From: Amycolatopsis thermoflava N1165
GTDB taxonomy: Bacteria > Actinomycetota > Actinomycetes > Mycobacteriales > Pseudonocardiaceae
DNA: 64,000 nucleotides
Reading direction: 5' to 3'
NCBI RefSeq assembly: GCF_000473265.1
Contig: NZ_KI421511.1
Coordinates: 2,035,731 to 2,099,730, forward strand
The stretch's first letter is position 1. The number at the start of each line of letters is the position of its first letter. The notes beneath the pieces were generated by a model, which made no database searches, was not told the DNA's origin, and worked only from the letters and a program-made list of their open reading frames with translations. Position numbers and translations under genes: made by a program. Shown here in pieces: positions 25,699-33,163 of this stretch.

Positions 25699-26874
25699 TC
25701 AGCTCCTCGGCATGCCGAGCATCCGCTCGGCGACGATGTTGCGCTGGATGAAGGTGGAGCCGCCGGCGATGGCGGTGCCGCGGGCCTGGTAGGTCAGCCG
25801 CAGCCACCTCGAGGCCTCGGCGAGCTCGTCGTCGAGCCCGAACTGGTCACCGAGGGGCTCCAGGGAAAGCCGGAAATCGGCCAGGTCCTCCACCAGGGGG
25901 CAGAAGTACAGCTTGCCGATCGAGGTGACCGGCCCCGGTGGACCGCCTTCCGCGGCGAGGGTGACCACGCGCTGGCCGATGAGCCGGTGGGTCAGGGCGC
26001 GGCCGTAGAGGTCGGCCACCTTCTGCCGGATCAGCCGGTCCGCGCCCAGGGGACGGCCGTCCTCGCCGGTGCGCCCGGCGACGTCGGCGATGATGTCGGC
26101 GACGGCCCGGGTCGTGTTGACACGGCCGGTCGCGATCGCGACCCGCTCGTAGCCGAGCGTGGCCATCGCGACCCGCCAGCCTCCGTCGACCTCCCCCACG
26201 ACCAGGTCGTCGGGGACGAACACGTTGTCCAGGAAGACCTCGTTGAACTCGGCCTCACCCAGCATGTGTGCCAGCGGCCGGACCGTGACCCCCTCGCTGT
26301 CCATCGGCAGCAGGAAGAACGTGATGCCCTTGTGCCGCGGACCGCCCCCGGTCCGGGCCAGCAGGATGGCGTGCGCGGCGAGCTGCGCCCGGCTGGTCCA
26401 GATCTTCTGGCCGTCGATGCGCCAGCCACCGTCCACCTTGGTCGCCCTCGTGCGCAGCGACGCCAGGTCGGAGCCGGACTCCGGCTCGGAGAACAGCTGG
26501 CACCAGATCTCCTCGCCGGTCAGGATGGGGCGCAGGAACCGCTCCTTCTGCGCCTCCGTGCCGAAATCGGCGATCGTGGGTCCGGCGAAGTCCTCACCGA
26601 TGATGTTGAGCCGTTCCGGCGCGCCGGCCCGGTCGGTCTCCTCGGTGAACACCGCGCGCAGCTTCTCGTCCACGCCGCAGCCGCCGTACTCCTTCGGCCA
26701 CGTCAGCCCGGCGTACCCGGCATCGAACAGCATCTGCTGCCACTGCCGCCAGAACGGCAGTTTGTCCTCCAGCCCGGGCGGTTCGGGCCACGGCAACTTC
26801 GGCAATGCACTGGAGAGCCAGTCCCTGATCTCAGCCCGGAAGCGCGCCTCCTCGGGCGAGTCCGCGAGGTCCAT
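25699..26874 (-). CDS. acyl-CoA dehydrogenase
   Basis: A 391-residue acyl-CoA dehydrogenase of the type common in steroid and ring degradation: PKEYGGCGVDEKLRAVFTEE, FSEPESGSDLASLRTRA (about 127-143), IDGQKIWTSRAQLA, and the end AIAGGSTFIQRNIVAERMLGMPR. The final motif is GGST, with no Glu at the medium-chain position. The ATG at 26874 is divergent from the MaoC pair across a 60-bp gap containing a GGTC-A-GACC dyad. It is probably paired with the ligase downstream. Confidence 0.9.
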   Translation of the reverse strand: MDLADSPEEARFRAEIRDWLSSALPKLPWPEPPGLEDKLPFWRQWQQMLFDAGYAGLTWPKEYGGCGVDEKLRAVFTEETDRAGAPERLNIIGEDFAGPTIADFGTEAQKERFLRPILTGEEIWCQLFSEPESGSDLASLRTRATKVDGGWRIDGQKIWTSRAQLAAHAILLARTGGGPRHKGITFFLLPMDSEGVTVRPLAHMLGEAEFNEVFLDNVFVPDDLVVGEVDGGWRVAMATLGYERVAIATGRVNTTRAVADIIADVAGRTGEDGRPLGADRLIRQKVADLYGRALTHRLIGQRVVTLAAEGGPPGPVTSIGKLYFCPLVEDLADFRLSLEPLGDQFGLDDELAEASRWLRLTYQARGTAIAGGSTFIQRNIVAERMLGMPRS

Positions 26875-26912
26875 GTCCCACCCTTCCCGTCGTTTCGGGC
26901 CAATGATACTAT

Positions 26913-26923
26913 AGGTCAGACCA
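26913..26923. promoter_or_regulatory. putative GntR/FadR operator between dehydrogenase and MaoC genes
   Basis: AGGTCAGACCA in the 60-bp divergent gap. On the minus strand it reads GGTCTGACC followed by TATAGTATCATTGG, close to the arrangement at 21811 and 22954. A repressor bound here would shut both directions. Confidence 0.6.
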
Positions 26924-26934
26924 AAGAGGGAGGT

Positions 26935-27354
26935 ATGGTGGACATCCTCGACGAAGTCGCCTTCGACGTGGAACGTGGCAAGATCCGGGAGTTCGCCCGG
27001 GCCACCCGCGCCGGGGATCCGGTGCACACCGACGCCCGAGCCGCGCGGGCCGCCGGGTTTCCGGACGTTCCCGCCACCGCCACCCACGTGGTCGTCGCCG
27101 GGCACCACCGCGACCAGCGGGCGTTCGTGGCGAAACTGGGGCTGGCCTTCGACCGGATCGTCGTGGGCTCGGTGAAATGGACCTACTTCCGGCCCCTGTG
27201 CGCGGGGGACTCGCTGCACGGCGTACGGCGCGTGGCCGAAGACGTGCGCAAGCGCGGAATGCGCTTCGTGACCCTGGAGACGGACTACGTCGACAACGCC
27301 GGCGAGTGCGCGGTCCGCGTGCGCGAGGTCCTGATCGAGCGAGGACAGCGATGA
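26935..27354 (+). CDS. MaoC-like hydratase, FAS1-type N-terminal hot-dog half
   Basis: A 139-residue single hot-dog-fold protein: KIREFARATRAGDPVHTD, GFPDVPATATHVVVAGHH, FDRIVVGSVKWTYFRPLCAGDSLHG. This matches the non-catalytic (substrate-tunnel) half of two-subunit MaoC/HTD-type enoyl-CoA hydratases. GGGAGGT lies just before the ATG at 26935. Its stop overlaps the ATG of the second half by 4 bases. The two probably form a heteromeric hydratase for bulky enoyl-CoA. Confidence 0.82.
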   Translation: MVDILDEVAFDVERGKIREFARATRAGDPVHTDARAARAAGFPDVPATATHVVVAGHHRDQRAFVAKLGLAFDRIVVGSVKWTYFRPLCAGDSLHGVRRVAEDVRKRGMRFVTLETDYVDNAGECAVRVREVLIERGQR

Positions 27355-27749
27355 GAGCGCCCGTCACCGCCGTGCCCGGCCGGTCACTCCCGGAGCGGGA
27401 GGTCGGGCCGGTAACCCAGACCGACATCGTCCGGTTCGCCGGCGCGGGCGGCGACTTCAACCCGCTGCACCACGATCCGGAGTTCGCCCGGAGGGCCGGG
27501 TTCCCCGGCGTGCTCGCGATGGGCCAGATGCAGGCCGGCATGCTCGCCGCGTGGCTGACCGACTGGTGCGGGGTGGAACACCTGCGCGAGTACGAGGTCC
27601 GGTTCGTCGCGCCGGTGTTCCTGGGCGCGGTGCTGCGGTTCTCCGGGGAGGTCACCGAAGTGACCGACGGGGTGGCGGCGCTGGCCCTGCGGGCGCGCGA
27701 CGGCGAGACCGAGGTCCTGCGCGCGACCGCCCGCGTCGTCGTCGCCTGA
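27351..27749 (+). CDS. MaoC-like enoyl-CoA hydratase, catalytic hot-dog half
   Basis: A 132-residue protein carrying the hydratase 2 motif: FAGAGGDFNPLHHDPEFARRAGFPG, with Asp and His as the expected catalytic pair (about 34 and 39), then VLAMGQMQAG. It is coupled to the preceding hot-dog gene by ATGA. Partner subunits of this size act in steroid/cholesterol side-chain and long branched acyl-CoA hydration in mycobacteria and relatives; the substrate here is inferred only from context. Confidence 0.85.
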   Translation: MRAPVTAVPGRSLPEREVGPVTQTDIVRFAGAGGDFNPLHHDPEFARRAGFPGVLAMGQMQAGMLAAWLTDWCGVEHLREYEVRFVAPVFLGAVLRFSGEVTEVTDGVAALALRARDGETEVLRATARVVVA

Positions 27750-27777
27750 ACCGCCCTCAACCGGCTCCGGATCGCGC

Positions 27778-27814
27778 GGCGCCCGCGAGTCCTCACCGTG
27801 GACCAGCGGGCGCC
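27778..27814. terminator. possible bidirectional terminator between convergent genes
   Basis: GGCGCCCGC and GCGGGCGCC form a perfect 9-bp stem with a 19-base loop. An outer pair GATCGCG/CGCGATC extends it imperfectly. It lies between the convergent MaoC gene and CoA-ligase gene. Confidence 0.5.
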
Positions 27815-27827
27815 ACCGGCTCCGCGA

Positions 27828-29486
27828 TCACACCGTCGTCTCGGCGTCGTTCAGCTTGGCCGCGATGTCGGCGCGCAGCCGGTGCTTCTGGATCTTGCCG
27901 GTCGCCGTCATCGGCAGCTCGGGCACGACCTCCAGGCGTTCCGGCATCTTCTGGATCGCCAGCCCCTGCCCGAGCAGGAACTCCTTGATCTCCTCCAGCG
28001 TCACGTCCTCGTGGCCCGGCCGGGGCACGAGGTAGAGGCAGATCCGCTCGCCGAGCCGCCGGTCCGGCATGCCGACCACCGCGCACGCCGCGACGGCCGG
28101 GTGCCCGGTCAACAGGTCCTCGACCTGCCGCACGCTGATGTTCATGCCGCCACGGATCACGATGTCCTTCAGCCGTCCGGTGACGCGGATGTACCCGTCC
28201 TCGTCCATCACGCCGAGGTCGCCGGAGCGCGAATAGCCGTCGGGGGTGAACAACGCGGCCGTCTCGGTGGGGTTGCCGATGTATTCGAGCATGTGCATCG
28301 GGCCGCGGTAGGCGATGTCGCCCTCCTGGCCGCGCGACACCTCCTCCCCCAGCGCGTCGACGATCTTCACCGAGCTACCGGGCAGCACCCGGCCGTCGGA
28401 GGTCAGCGAGCGGGCCGGGTCGTCTTCGATCGTGCACATGGTCGTGGTGACGTTCTCGGTGCGGCCGTAGAGGCTGAGGATCCGGCAGTCCGGCAGGAGT
28501 TCCCGCGCCTGCTCGACGAAAGCGGCCGGGATCGGCGCGCCCGCGGCGACCCACAGTCGCATGCTGCCCGCGTCGTGTCTGCCGGGTTCGTAGACGTCCA
28601 TCAGCATCTGCAGGAACGTGGTCGCCGTGACGGCCACCGTGCAGCCGAACTCGCGGATCCGCTCCAGTCCGGCCCGGGGCTCCCACACCTCCATGATGTG
28701 CGAAGCCGCGCCGTGCATCAGCGGCAGCAGGATGCTGGTGACCAGGCCCGTGGTGTGCGTGACCGGGGACGGTCCGAACTGGACGTCGGTGTCGGTGTAG
28801 CCGAACCCCTGTGCCAGCAACCGGGAGCCGCACGCCATCGCGTTGAACGTGTGCAGGCAGCCCTTCGGCCGTGAAGTCGTGCCCGAACTGTAGACGATCA
28901 CGAAGTGGTCGTCGGGACCCACACCGGGGCCGATCTCCGCGGCAGCCGCCTCGGGCCCGACATCGGCGAACAGCTCCGTGAACGGCGTGGCGCCCTCGGC
29001 CTCGCCGCGCACCACGACGACGGTTTCCAGATCCGGCACGTCCTGCTGGATCCGGCCGAACATCGCGGCGTGATCGAACTTCTTGAAGGTGTGGCAGGTG
29101 ATCGCCATGCGGGCGCCGCAGTTGCGCACGATGTAGCCGACCTCGTCGAGGCGGTAGATCGGCATGATCGGGACCATGACGGCGCCGAGCCGGGACAACG
29201 CCACGGCGATCTGCCCGAACTCGGCCCAGTTCGGTATCTGCACGCACACCCGGTCGCCGCGCCCGACACCGGCGCGGCGCAGCCCGGCGGCCAGGCGCAA
29301 TGCGCTGTCGCGCAGCTCCCGGAAGGTGATCGCGCGGGTGCCGTCGGTCAGGAAGACCTTGTCCGGACGGGCTTCCACCTGCTGCTCCAGCAAGTCGAAC
29401 AGAGTCTCCTCGCGCCAGCGGCCGGTGGCGTAGAACTGCTCGATCTCCTCGGCCGAATAACGATCCGTGACCCGCGCGAACGTCAT
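27828..29486 (-). CDS. cyclohexanecarboxylate/aryl-type CoA ligase (AliA-like)
   Basis: A 552-residue AMP-forming CoA ligase. P-loop YSSGTTSRPKGCLHTFN (about 203-219) has Ser where most have Gly (TSGTTGxPKG). It then has GPSPVTHTTG, LSLYGRTEN, hinge GRLKDIVIRGGMNIS and A10 Lys in MTATGKIQKHRLR. The variant P-loop and length of about 550 resemble the ligases annotated as cyclohexanecarboxylate-CoA ligase (AliA). It is a close paralogue of 39955-41583, with long identical blocks and the same 25-bp operator upstream. It would activate the incoming acid before ring dehydrogenation. Confidence 0.82.
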   Translation of the reverse strand: MTFARVTDRYSAEEIEQFYATGRWREETLFDLLEQQVEARPDKVFLTDGTRAITFRELRDSALRLAAGLRRAGVGRGDRVCVQIPNWAEFGQIAVALSRLGAVMVPIMPIYRLDEVGYIVRNCGARMAITCHTFKKFDHAAMFGRIQQDVPDLETVVVVRGEAEGATPFTELFADVGPEAAAAEIGPGVGPDDHFVIVYSSGTTSRPKGCLHTFNAMACGSRLLAQGFGYTDTDVQFGPSPVTHTTGLVTSILLPLMHGAASHIMEVWEPRAGLERIREFGCTVAVTATTFLQMLMDVYEPGRHDAGSMRLWVAAGAPIPAAFVEQARELLPDCRILSLYGRTENVTTTMCTIEDDPARSLTSDGRVLPGSSVKIVDALGEEVSRGQEGDIAYRGPMHMLEYIGNPTETAALFTPDGYSRSGDLGVMDEDGYIRVTGRLKDIVIRGGMNISVRQVEDLLTGHPAVAACAVVGMPDRRLGERICLYLVPRPGHEDVTLEEIKEFLLGQGLAIQKMPERLEVVPELPMTATGKIQKHRLRADIAAKLNDAETTV

Positions 29487-29528
29487 GAGCGATCTTCCTT
29501 GATCTGGGAGAAGGACAAGGCCCGAACC

Positions 29529-29553
29529 GGTCCAACATTAATATTGTTGGACC
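29529..29553. promoter_or_regulatory. 25-bp inverted-repeat operator before CoA ligase
   Basis: Perfect 9-bp arms GGTCCAACA and TGTTGGACC around a 7-base A/T spacer, 43 bp upstream of the ligase ATG. The same architecture, same spacer length and nearly the same arms occur before the paralogous ligase at 41621-41645. It is probably a TetR- or GntR-type operator. Confidence 0.65.
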
Positions 29554-29597
29554 AAAAAAGCAACGGCCGCCCAGGGGCCACCGGAGAGCCGGTCAGA

Positions 29598-30383
29598 TCA
29601 GCGCCGTCGCCACTGCGGCGCGCGCTTCTCCTGGAACGCCCGCACTCCCTCACCGAGATCCTCGGTCGTGAACGCCAGCGCGAGTTGCGCCTGCAGGTGG
29701 CCCAGCGCCTCCCGGAGACCGAGATCGCGGGTGGCGTCGATGGCGTCCTTGCCCAGCTTCATCAGCAGCGGCGACTTGGCGGCCACCCGGTGCGCCCAGT
29801 CCCGCACGGTATCGCCGAACTCCTCGTCCGGCACGACCTTGTTGACGATGCCGAGGTCCCGCGCCTCCGCCGCGGTGATCCGCTCCCCCAGCATCATCAG
29901 CTCGTTGGCCTTCATCCGGTCGATGTTGCGGTAGATGAGCGCGGAGATCATGAACGGGAAGGCGCCGACGTTGATCTCCGGGCACCCGAACCGCGCCGAT
30001 TCCTTGGCCAGCACCAGATCGCAGGCGAGCGCGAGCCCGAACGCGCCGGCCAGCACGTCGCCGCCGGCCGCGCAGATCACCGGTTTGCCCAGCGCCCCGA
30101 TCAGGGTGAACAACCGCGGGAACCGGTCCAGGCCCGCGTACTTGACGATCGGCGGCCGGTCGTCGGCGAAGGCCTTCAGGTTGCCGCCGGAGGAGAACAC
30201 CCGCTCGTGCGAGGAGCCGAGCACGACCACCCGGACCGACTCGTCGCGCCGCGCTGTCTCCAGCGCCGCCAGCAGGTCGTCAAGCAACTCGTCGCCGAGC
30301 GCGTTGCGGGAGCCCGGGTCGTCGAGCGTCACGAACGCGGCGCCGTGGTCGTCGACCTCGTACCGCACCAGCTTCTCACCCAT
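29598..30383 (-). CDS. enoyl-CoA hydratase/isomerase family protein
   Basis: A 261-residue crotonase-fold protein: FSSGGNLKAFAD, AAGGDVLAGAFGLALACDLVLA, RFGCPEINVGAFPFMIS. The second crotonase Glu (PEI) is present, but the first is replaced (GLALAC rather than ELA), so the enzyme has only one acid. Ending KRAPQWRRR. I start at the ATG at 30383, which overlaps the reductase stop by 8 bases. Precise reaction unknown: isomerase, hydratase or hydrolase. Confidence 0.82.
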   Translation of the reverse strand: MGEKLVRYEVDDHGAAFVTLDDPGSRNALGDELLDDLLAALETARRDESVRVVVLGSSHERVFSSGGNLKAFADDRPPIVKYAGLDRFPRLFTLIGALGKPVICAAGGDVLAGAFGLALACDLVLAKESARFGCPEINVGAFPFMISALIYRNIDRMKANELMMLGERITAAEARDLGIVNKVVPDEEFGDTVRDWAHRVAAKSPLLMKLGKDAIDATRDLGLREALGHLQAQLALAFTTEDLGEGVRAFQEKRAPQWRRR

Positions 30384-31356
30384 GCAGCAGAACCACCTTT
30401 CCGAAGCCGCCACCCTGTTCCAGGTGACGATGCGCGGCCGCCGCCTCGGCCAGGGGGAACGCCCGGTCGATCACCGGCGGTGCGATCGAGTGCTCGTCGA
30501 GCAGCCGCAGCAGCCCGGCGAAGTCCCGCGGGCTGCCCATCGTGGTGCCCAGCAGGCTGTACTGTCCGAAGTAGAATTTCCGGACGTCGACCCGCGCGTG
30601 CTCGGCCGCGGATGCCCCCAGCACGACCAGCCTGCCGCCGGGCCGCAGCGCCGCCAGAGCCTCCGGCCAGGCGCCGACCGGGTCGAGCACCACGTCGAAA
30701 CCGCGCCCGCCGGGCGAGAGCTCCTTCGCCGCCCGCTCCCATCCGGCCTCGGTGTAGAGCACCCCGCCGGACGCGCCCAGCGCCCGCGCCTGGTCGATCT
30801 TCACCCGGGACGAGGAGGTGACCGCCACGGAGGCGCCGACACCGGAGGCGAGCGCCACCGCCGTGGTGGCGACACCCCCGCCCGCGCCGAGCACCAGCAG
30901 CGACTCCCCCGCGCGCAGCCGCGCCCGCGTGAACAGGGCCCGGTAGGTGGTCAGCCCGACGAGCGGGAGCGCGGCGGCTTCGGCCCAGCTGTAGCCTGCC
31001 GGACGAGGCGCGAGGCAATCGGCGGGCACCCGCACCAGTTCGGCGTAGGTGCCGGGCCGGTGATCACCCAGGATCTCGAAGCGCGCCCCCGGAGCGGACT
31101 CGTCGTCACCCCACCACAGGGACGGCACGATCACCACGTCCTCGCCGGTGTCGGTGCGGACGCCCGCGCCGTCGGCACCGAGGACGTGGGGCAGGGGCGA
31201 ACGGTACTGCCCTCGCCGCACCAGGACGTCGTGCCAGTTGAGGGCGGCAGCCTCCAGCCGCACCGTCACCCAGCCCGGCTCGGCGGCCGGATCCGGCACC
31301 ACGCCGGGCCGCAGCACGTCCGCCGATCCGAACTCGCGTAGCACCACAGCCTGCAC
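30376..31356 (-). CDS. MDR-superfamily NADPH:quinone reductase-like oxidoreductase
   Basis: A 326-residue medium-chain dehydrogenase/reductase: LNWHDVLVRRGQYRSPLPHVLGADGAG, a Rossmann segment LLVLGAGGGVATTAVALA (about 149-166) and LAEAAAAHRHLEQGGGFGKVVL at the end. The structural zinc cysteines of alcohol dehydrogenases are absent, favouring the quinone/enoyl reductase branch. The GTG at 31356 is chosen because GGAGG sits 7 bases upstream; a TTG 21 bases earlier is possible. It is co-transcribed with the crotonase gene downstream. Confidence 0.82.
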   Translation of the reverse strand: MQAVVLREFGSADVLRPGVVPDPAAEPGWVTVRLEAAALNWHDVLVRRGQYRSPLPHVLGADGAGVRTDTGEDVVIVPSLWWGDDESAPGARFEILGDHRPGTYAELVRVPADCLAPRPAGYSWAEAAALPLVGLTTYRALFTRARLRAGESLLVLGAGGGVATTAVALASGVGASVAVTSSSRVKIDQARALGASGGVLYTEAGWERAAKELSPGGRGFDVVLDPVGAWPEALAALRPGGRLVVLGASAAEHARVDVRKFYFGQYSLLGTTMGSPRDFAGLLRLLDEHSIAPPVIDRAFPLAEAAAAHRHLEQGGGFGKVVLLHG

Positions 31357-31370
31357 CGCCCACCTCCGTT

Positions 31371-31387
31371 GGCTCAACTATTGGACC
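31371..31387. promoter_or_regulatory. weak GGTCC-type operator before reductase operon
   Basis: GGCTCAA-CTA-TTGGACC: one arm matches the TTGGACC half of the 25-bp ligase operators, the other has two mismatches and the spacing is shorter. It sits just upstream of the GTG at 31356. Possibly a lower-affinity member of the same regulon. Confidence 0.35.
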
Positions 31388-31430
31388 ATAATTCGGGCGC
31401 CGTGCCAGAGCAAGGGGCAGGGACCTGGTT

Positions 31431-32549
31431 TCAGAACGCCGAGTCGCCGATCGTGAGGCGGAGGTACTGCGAGATGGCCTCGGCCCGGTTCTCCACGCAC
31501 AGCTTGCGCAGGATGCGCTTGACGTGCGACTTCACCGTTCCGTCGGCGATGACCAGCTCGTCGGCGATGCGACTGTTGGTCGCCCCGGTCGCCATCAGGG
31601 CCAGCACCTCCAGCTCCCGCCGGGTGAGCAGCGCCTCCAGCGTCGCCGGGGAACGGACTGGCGTCCGCGCCGGGCGCAGCGCCTGCGCCTGGGTGGCCAG
31701 GTCGATCTCGGCGTTCGCCAGGTCGTCCAGGACCGCCTCGACACTCCGCATCGCCTCGCGCACCTGCTCGCGCTGTTCCCGCAGGCGGCGCAGCAGCACG
31801 GCCCGCTCGAAGAGGCGGCCGAACGCGTCGGCGAAGGCGCCGAGGATGTCGCGGTCCAGTGTCGTCACCGCGCGCGACGCGTAGTCCGCGTGCAGGAACC
31901 CGATGACGCGCCCGGTGGGCATCAGCGGGGCGGCGACGTAGGAGTTCATCCCGGATGCCCGCAGCAACGGCTCGTGGACACGGGGATCGGCGCGCGGATC
32001 GGTCACGATGGCCGGTTCGCGCCTGCGGACCATCTCGGTCTCCAGCACCAGGGTGTCGAGGTGGATCTCCGGCAGGGTGCGGATCCACTGCCGGAACGCT
32101 CGTTCCGCGTCCCGGTGACTCACGGCGAAGCTCTTCCACGGTCGCCAGAGCGAGTTTTCGACGCGGGAGAGCATGACGCGGTCGAAGCCGCACGACTCGA
32201 CGACCGCCTCGCACGCGCGGTCGAGCAACTCGTCCGGATCGGAAACCCGGCGCAGGCGGGCCAGCCCGGCCTCGAGCGCGTCGCGCCTGCGCACCCGCTC
32301 ACCGCCGAGGAACTCCCGGATCTCCGAGCGTAGGGCGTAGACCTCGGCCAGAAGCAACGCGGTCGCGGTGGGCCGGTCGGCTTCCGGCAGATGGTCGCGG
32401 AGCACGCCGATCAGGACCGCCAGCGCCCCGTCGACCCCGGCCGGATCGTCACCCTGCGGGATCACGGCGTCCGCGAGCGGGCCGGTGAAGGCGACCGCCT
32501 CGCTCAGCAACGCCCTGCCCCGGCCGGCCAGCTCCGCTTCTTCGCGCAT
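31431..32549 (-). CDS. GAF-domain LuxR-type transcriptional regulator
   Basis: A protein of about 372 residues. A central GAF-like domain (RVSDPDELLDRACEAVVESCGFDRVML to RVIGFLHADY) is followed by a helical linker and a C-terminal LuxR/FixJ-type helix-turn-helix LLTRRELEVLALMATGATNSRIADELVIADGTVKSHVKRILRKL. No receiver domain is present, so it is not a classical response regulator; the GAF domain probably senses a small molecule. The start is uncertain: ATG at 32549 is preferred over GTG at 32573, because the latter would place a palindrome inside the coding region. It is divergent from the TetR gene. Confidence 0.85.
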   Translation of the reverse strand: MREEAELAGRGRALLSEAVAFTGPLADAVIPQGDDPAGVDGALAVLIGVLRDHLPEADRPTATALLLAEVYALRSEIREFLGGERVRRRDALEAGLARLRRVSDPDELLDRACEAVVESCGFDRVMLSRVENSLWRPWKSFAVSHRDAERAFRQWIRTLPEIHLDTLVLETEMVRRREPAIVTDPRADPRVHEPLLRASGMNSYVAAPLMPTGRVIGFLHADYASRAVTTLDRDILGAFADAFGRLFERAVLLRRLREQREQVREAMRSVEAVLDDLANAEIDLATQAQALRPARTPVRSPATLEALLTRRELEVLALMATGATNSRIADELVIADGTVKSHVKRILRKLCVENRAEAISQYLRLTIGDSAF

Positions 32550-32560
32550 CCGTTCACAAT

Positions 32561-32570
32561 AACGATCGTT
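32561..32570. promoter_or_regulatory. palindrome AACGATCGTT in LuxR/TetR divergent promoter
   Basis: A perfect 10-bp palindrome within the 46-bp divergent gap, 26 bp before the TetR start codon; GTGAAC occurs on both sides. TGCTAGATT at 32580-32588 resembles a -10 element for the TetR gene and would place transcription start at or close to its GTG. Likely TetR autoregulatory operator. Confidence 0.5.
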
Positions 32571-32595
32571 CACGCCGGTGTGCTAGATTCGCGGC

Positions 32596-33147
32596 GTGGA
32601 CAGGGACCGCAAGATCCTGGACACGGCCGCGGCCGTGTTCTACGAGAAGGGGTTCCACGGCGTCGGCGTCGACGAACTGGGCAAGCGCGCCGGGCTGAGC
32701 GGACCGGCCCTGTACCGGCACTTCTCGGGCAAGGACGAAATCCTCGCGGCGCTGTTCAACGAGGCACTCGACGAGCTGGTGAGCGCGACCGCCCCGGTGC
32801 ACGACGACCCGGACAAGGACCTCGACCGGCTGATCCGGCACCACGTCGGGTTCGCGGTCGGGCACCGGCACCTGGTGAACATCTACCAGCGCGAGGACCG
32901 GTCGCTGGTGGACCCGTGGAAGCGCCAGTTCGACCGGCGCCGCCGCCAGTACATCGGCCGCTGGGAGACCGCGATCGCCCGGTGCTTCCCGGACGCCGCC
33001 GCCGACGAGATCGCCGCGGGAACACAAGCCTGCCTCGGGGTGATCTTCTCGATCGCGTACTGGCCCGCGAAGCTGGCGCAGACCCCGGCTCTGGCCGACC
33101 TGATCACCGGCTTCGCGACCGCGGGCCTGGCCAGGCTGCGCGGCTGA
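32596..33147 (+). CDS. TetR/AcrR-family transcriptional regulator
   Basis: A 183-residue repressor-type protein: N-terminal HTH with ILDTAAAVFYEKGFHGVGVDELGKRAGLSGPALYRHFSGKDEIL (about 7-50) and a C-terminal helical ligand/dimer domain of the TetR_C type. GTG at 32596 has no Shine-Dalgarno, and a -10-like TAGATT lies about 10 bases upstream, so the mRNA may be leaderless. It could control the adjacent acyl-CoA genes; GGTCC-type operators in the island are candidate sites. Confidence 0.88.
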   Translation: MDRDRKILDTAAAVFYEKGFHGVGVDELGKRAGLSGPALYRHFSGKDEILAALFNEALDELVSATAPVHDDPDKDLDRLIRHHVGFAVGHRHLVNIYQREDRSLVDPWKRQFDRRRRQYIGRWETAIARCFPDAAADEIAAGTQACLGVIFSIAYWPAKLAQTPALADLITGFATAGLARLRG

Positions 33148-33163
33148 GGCGGCCCCGGCCTCA
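33145..33163. terminator. short hairpin spanning two convergent stop codons
   Basis: TGAGGC and GCCTCA pair around a G/C-rich centre. The hairpin overlaps the stop codon of the TetR gene and that of the convergent acyl-CoA dehydrogenase, so it may end both transcripts. Confidence 0.4.
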
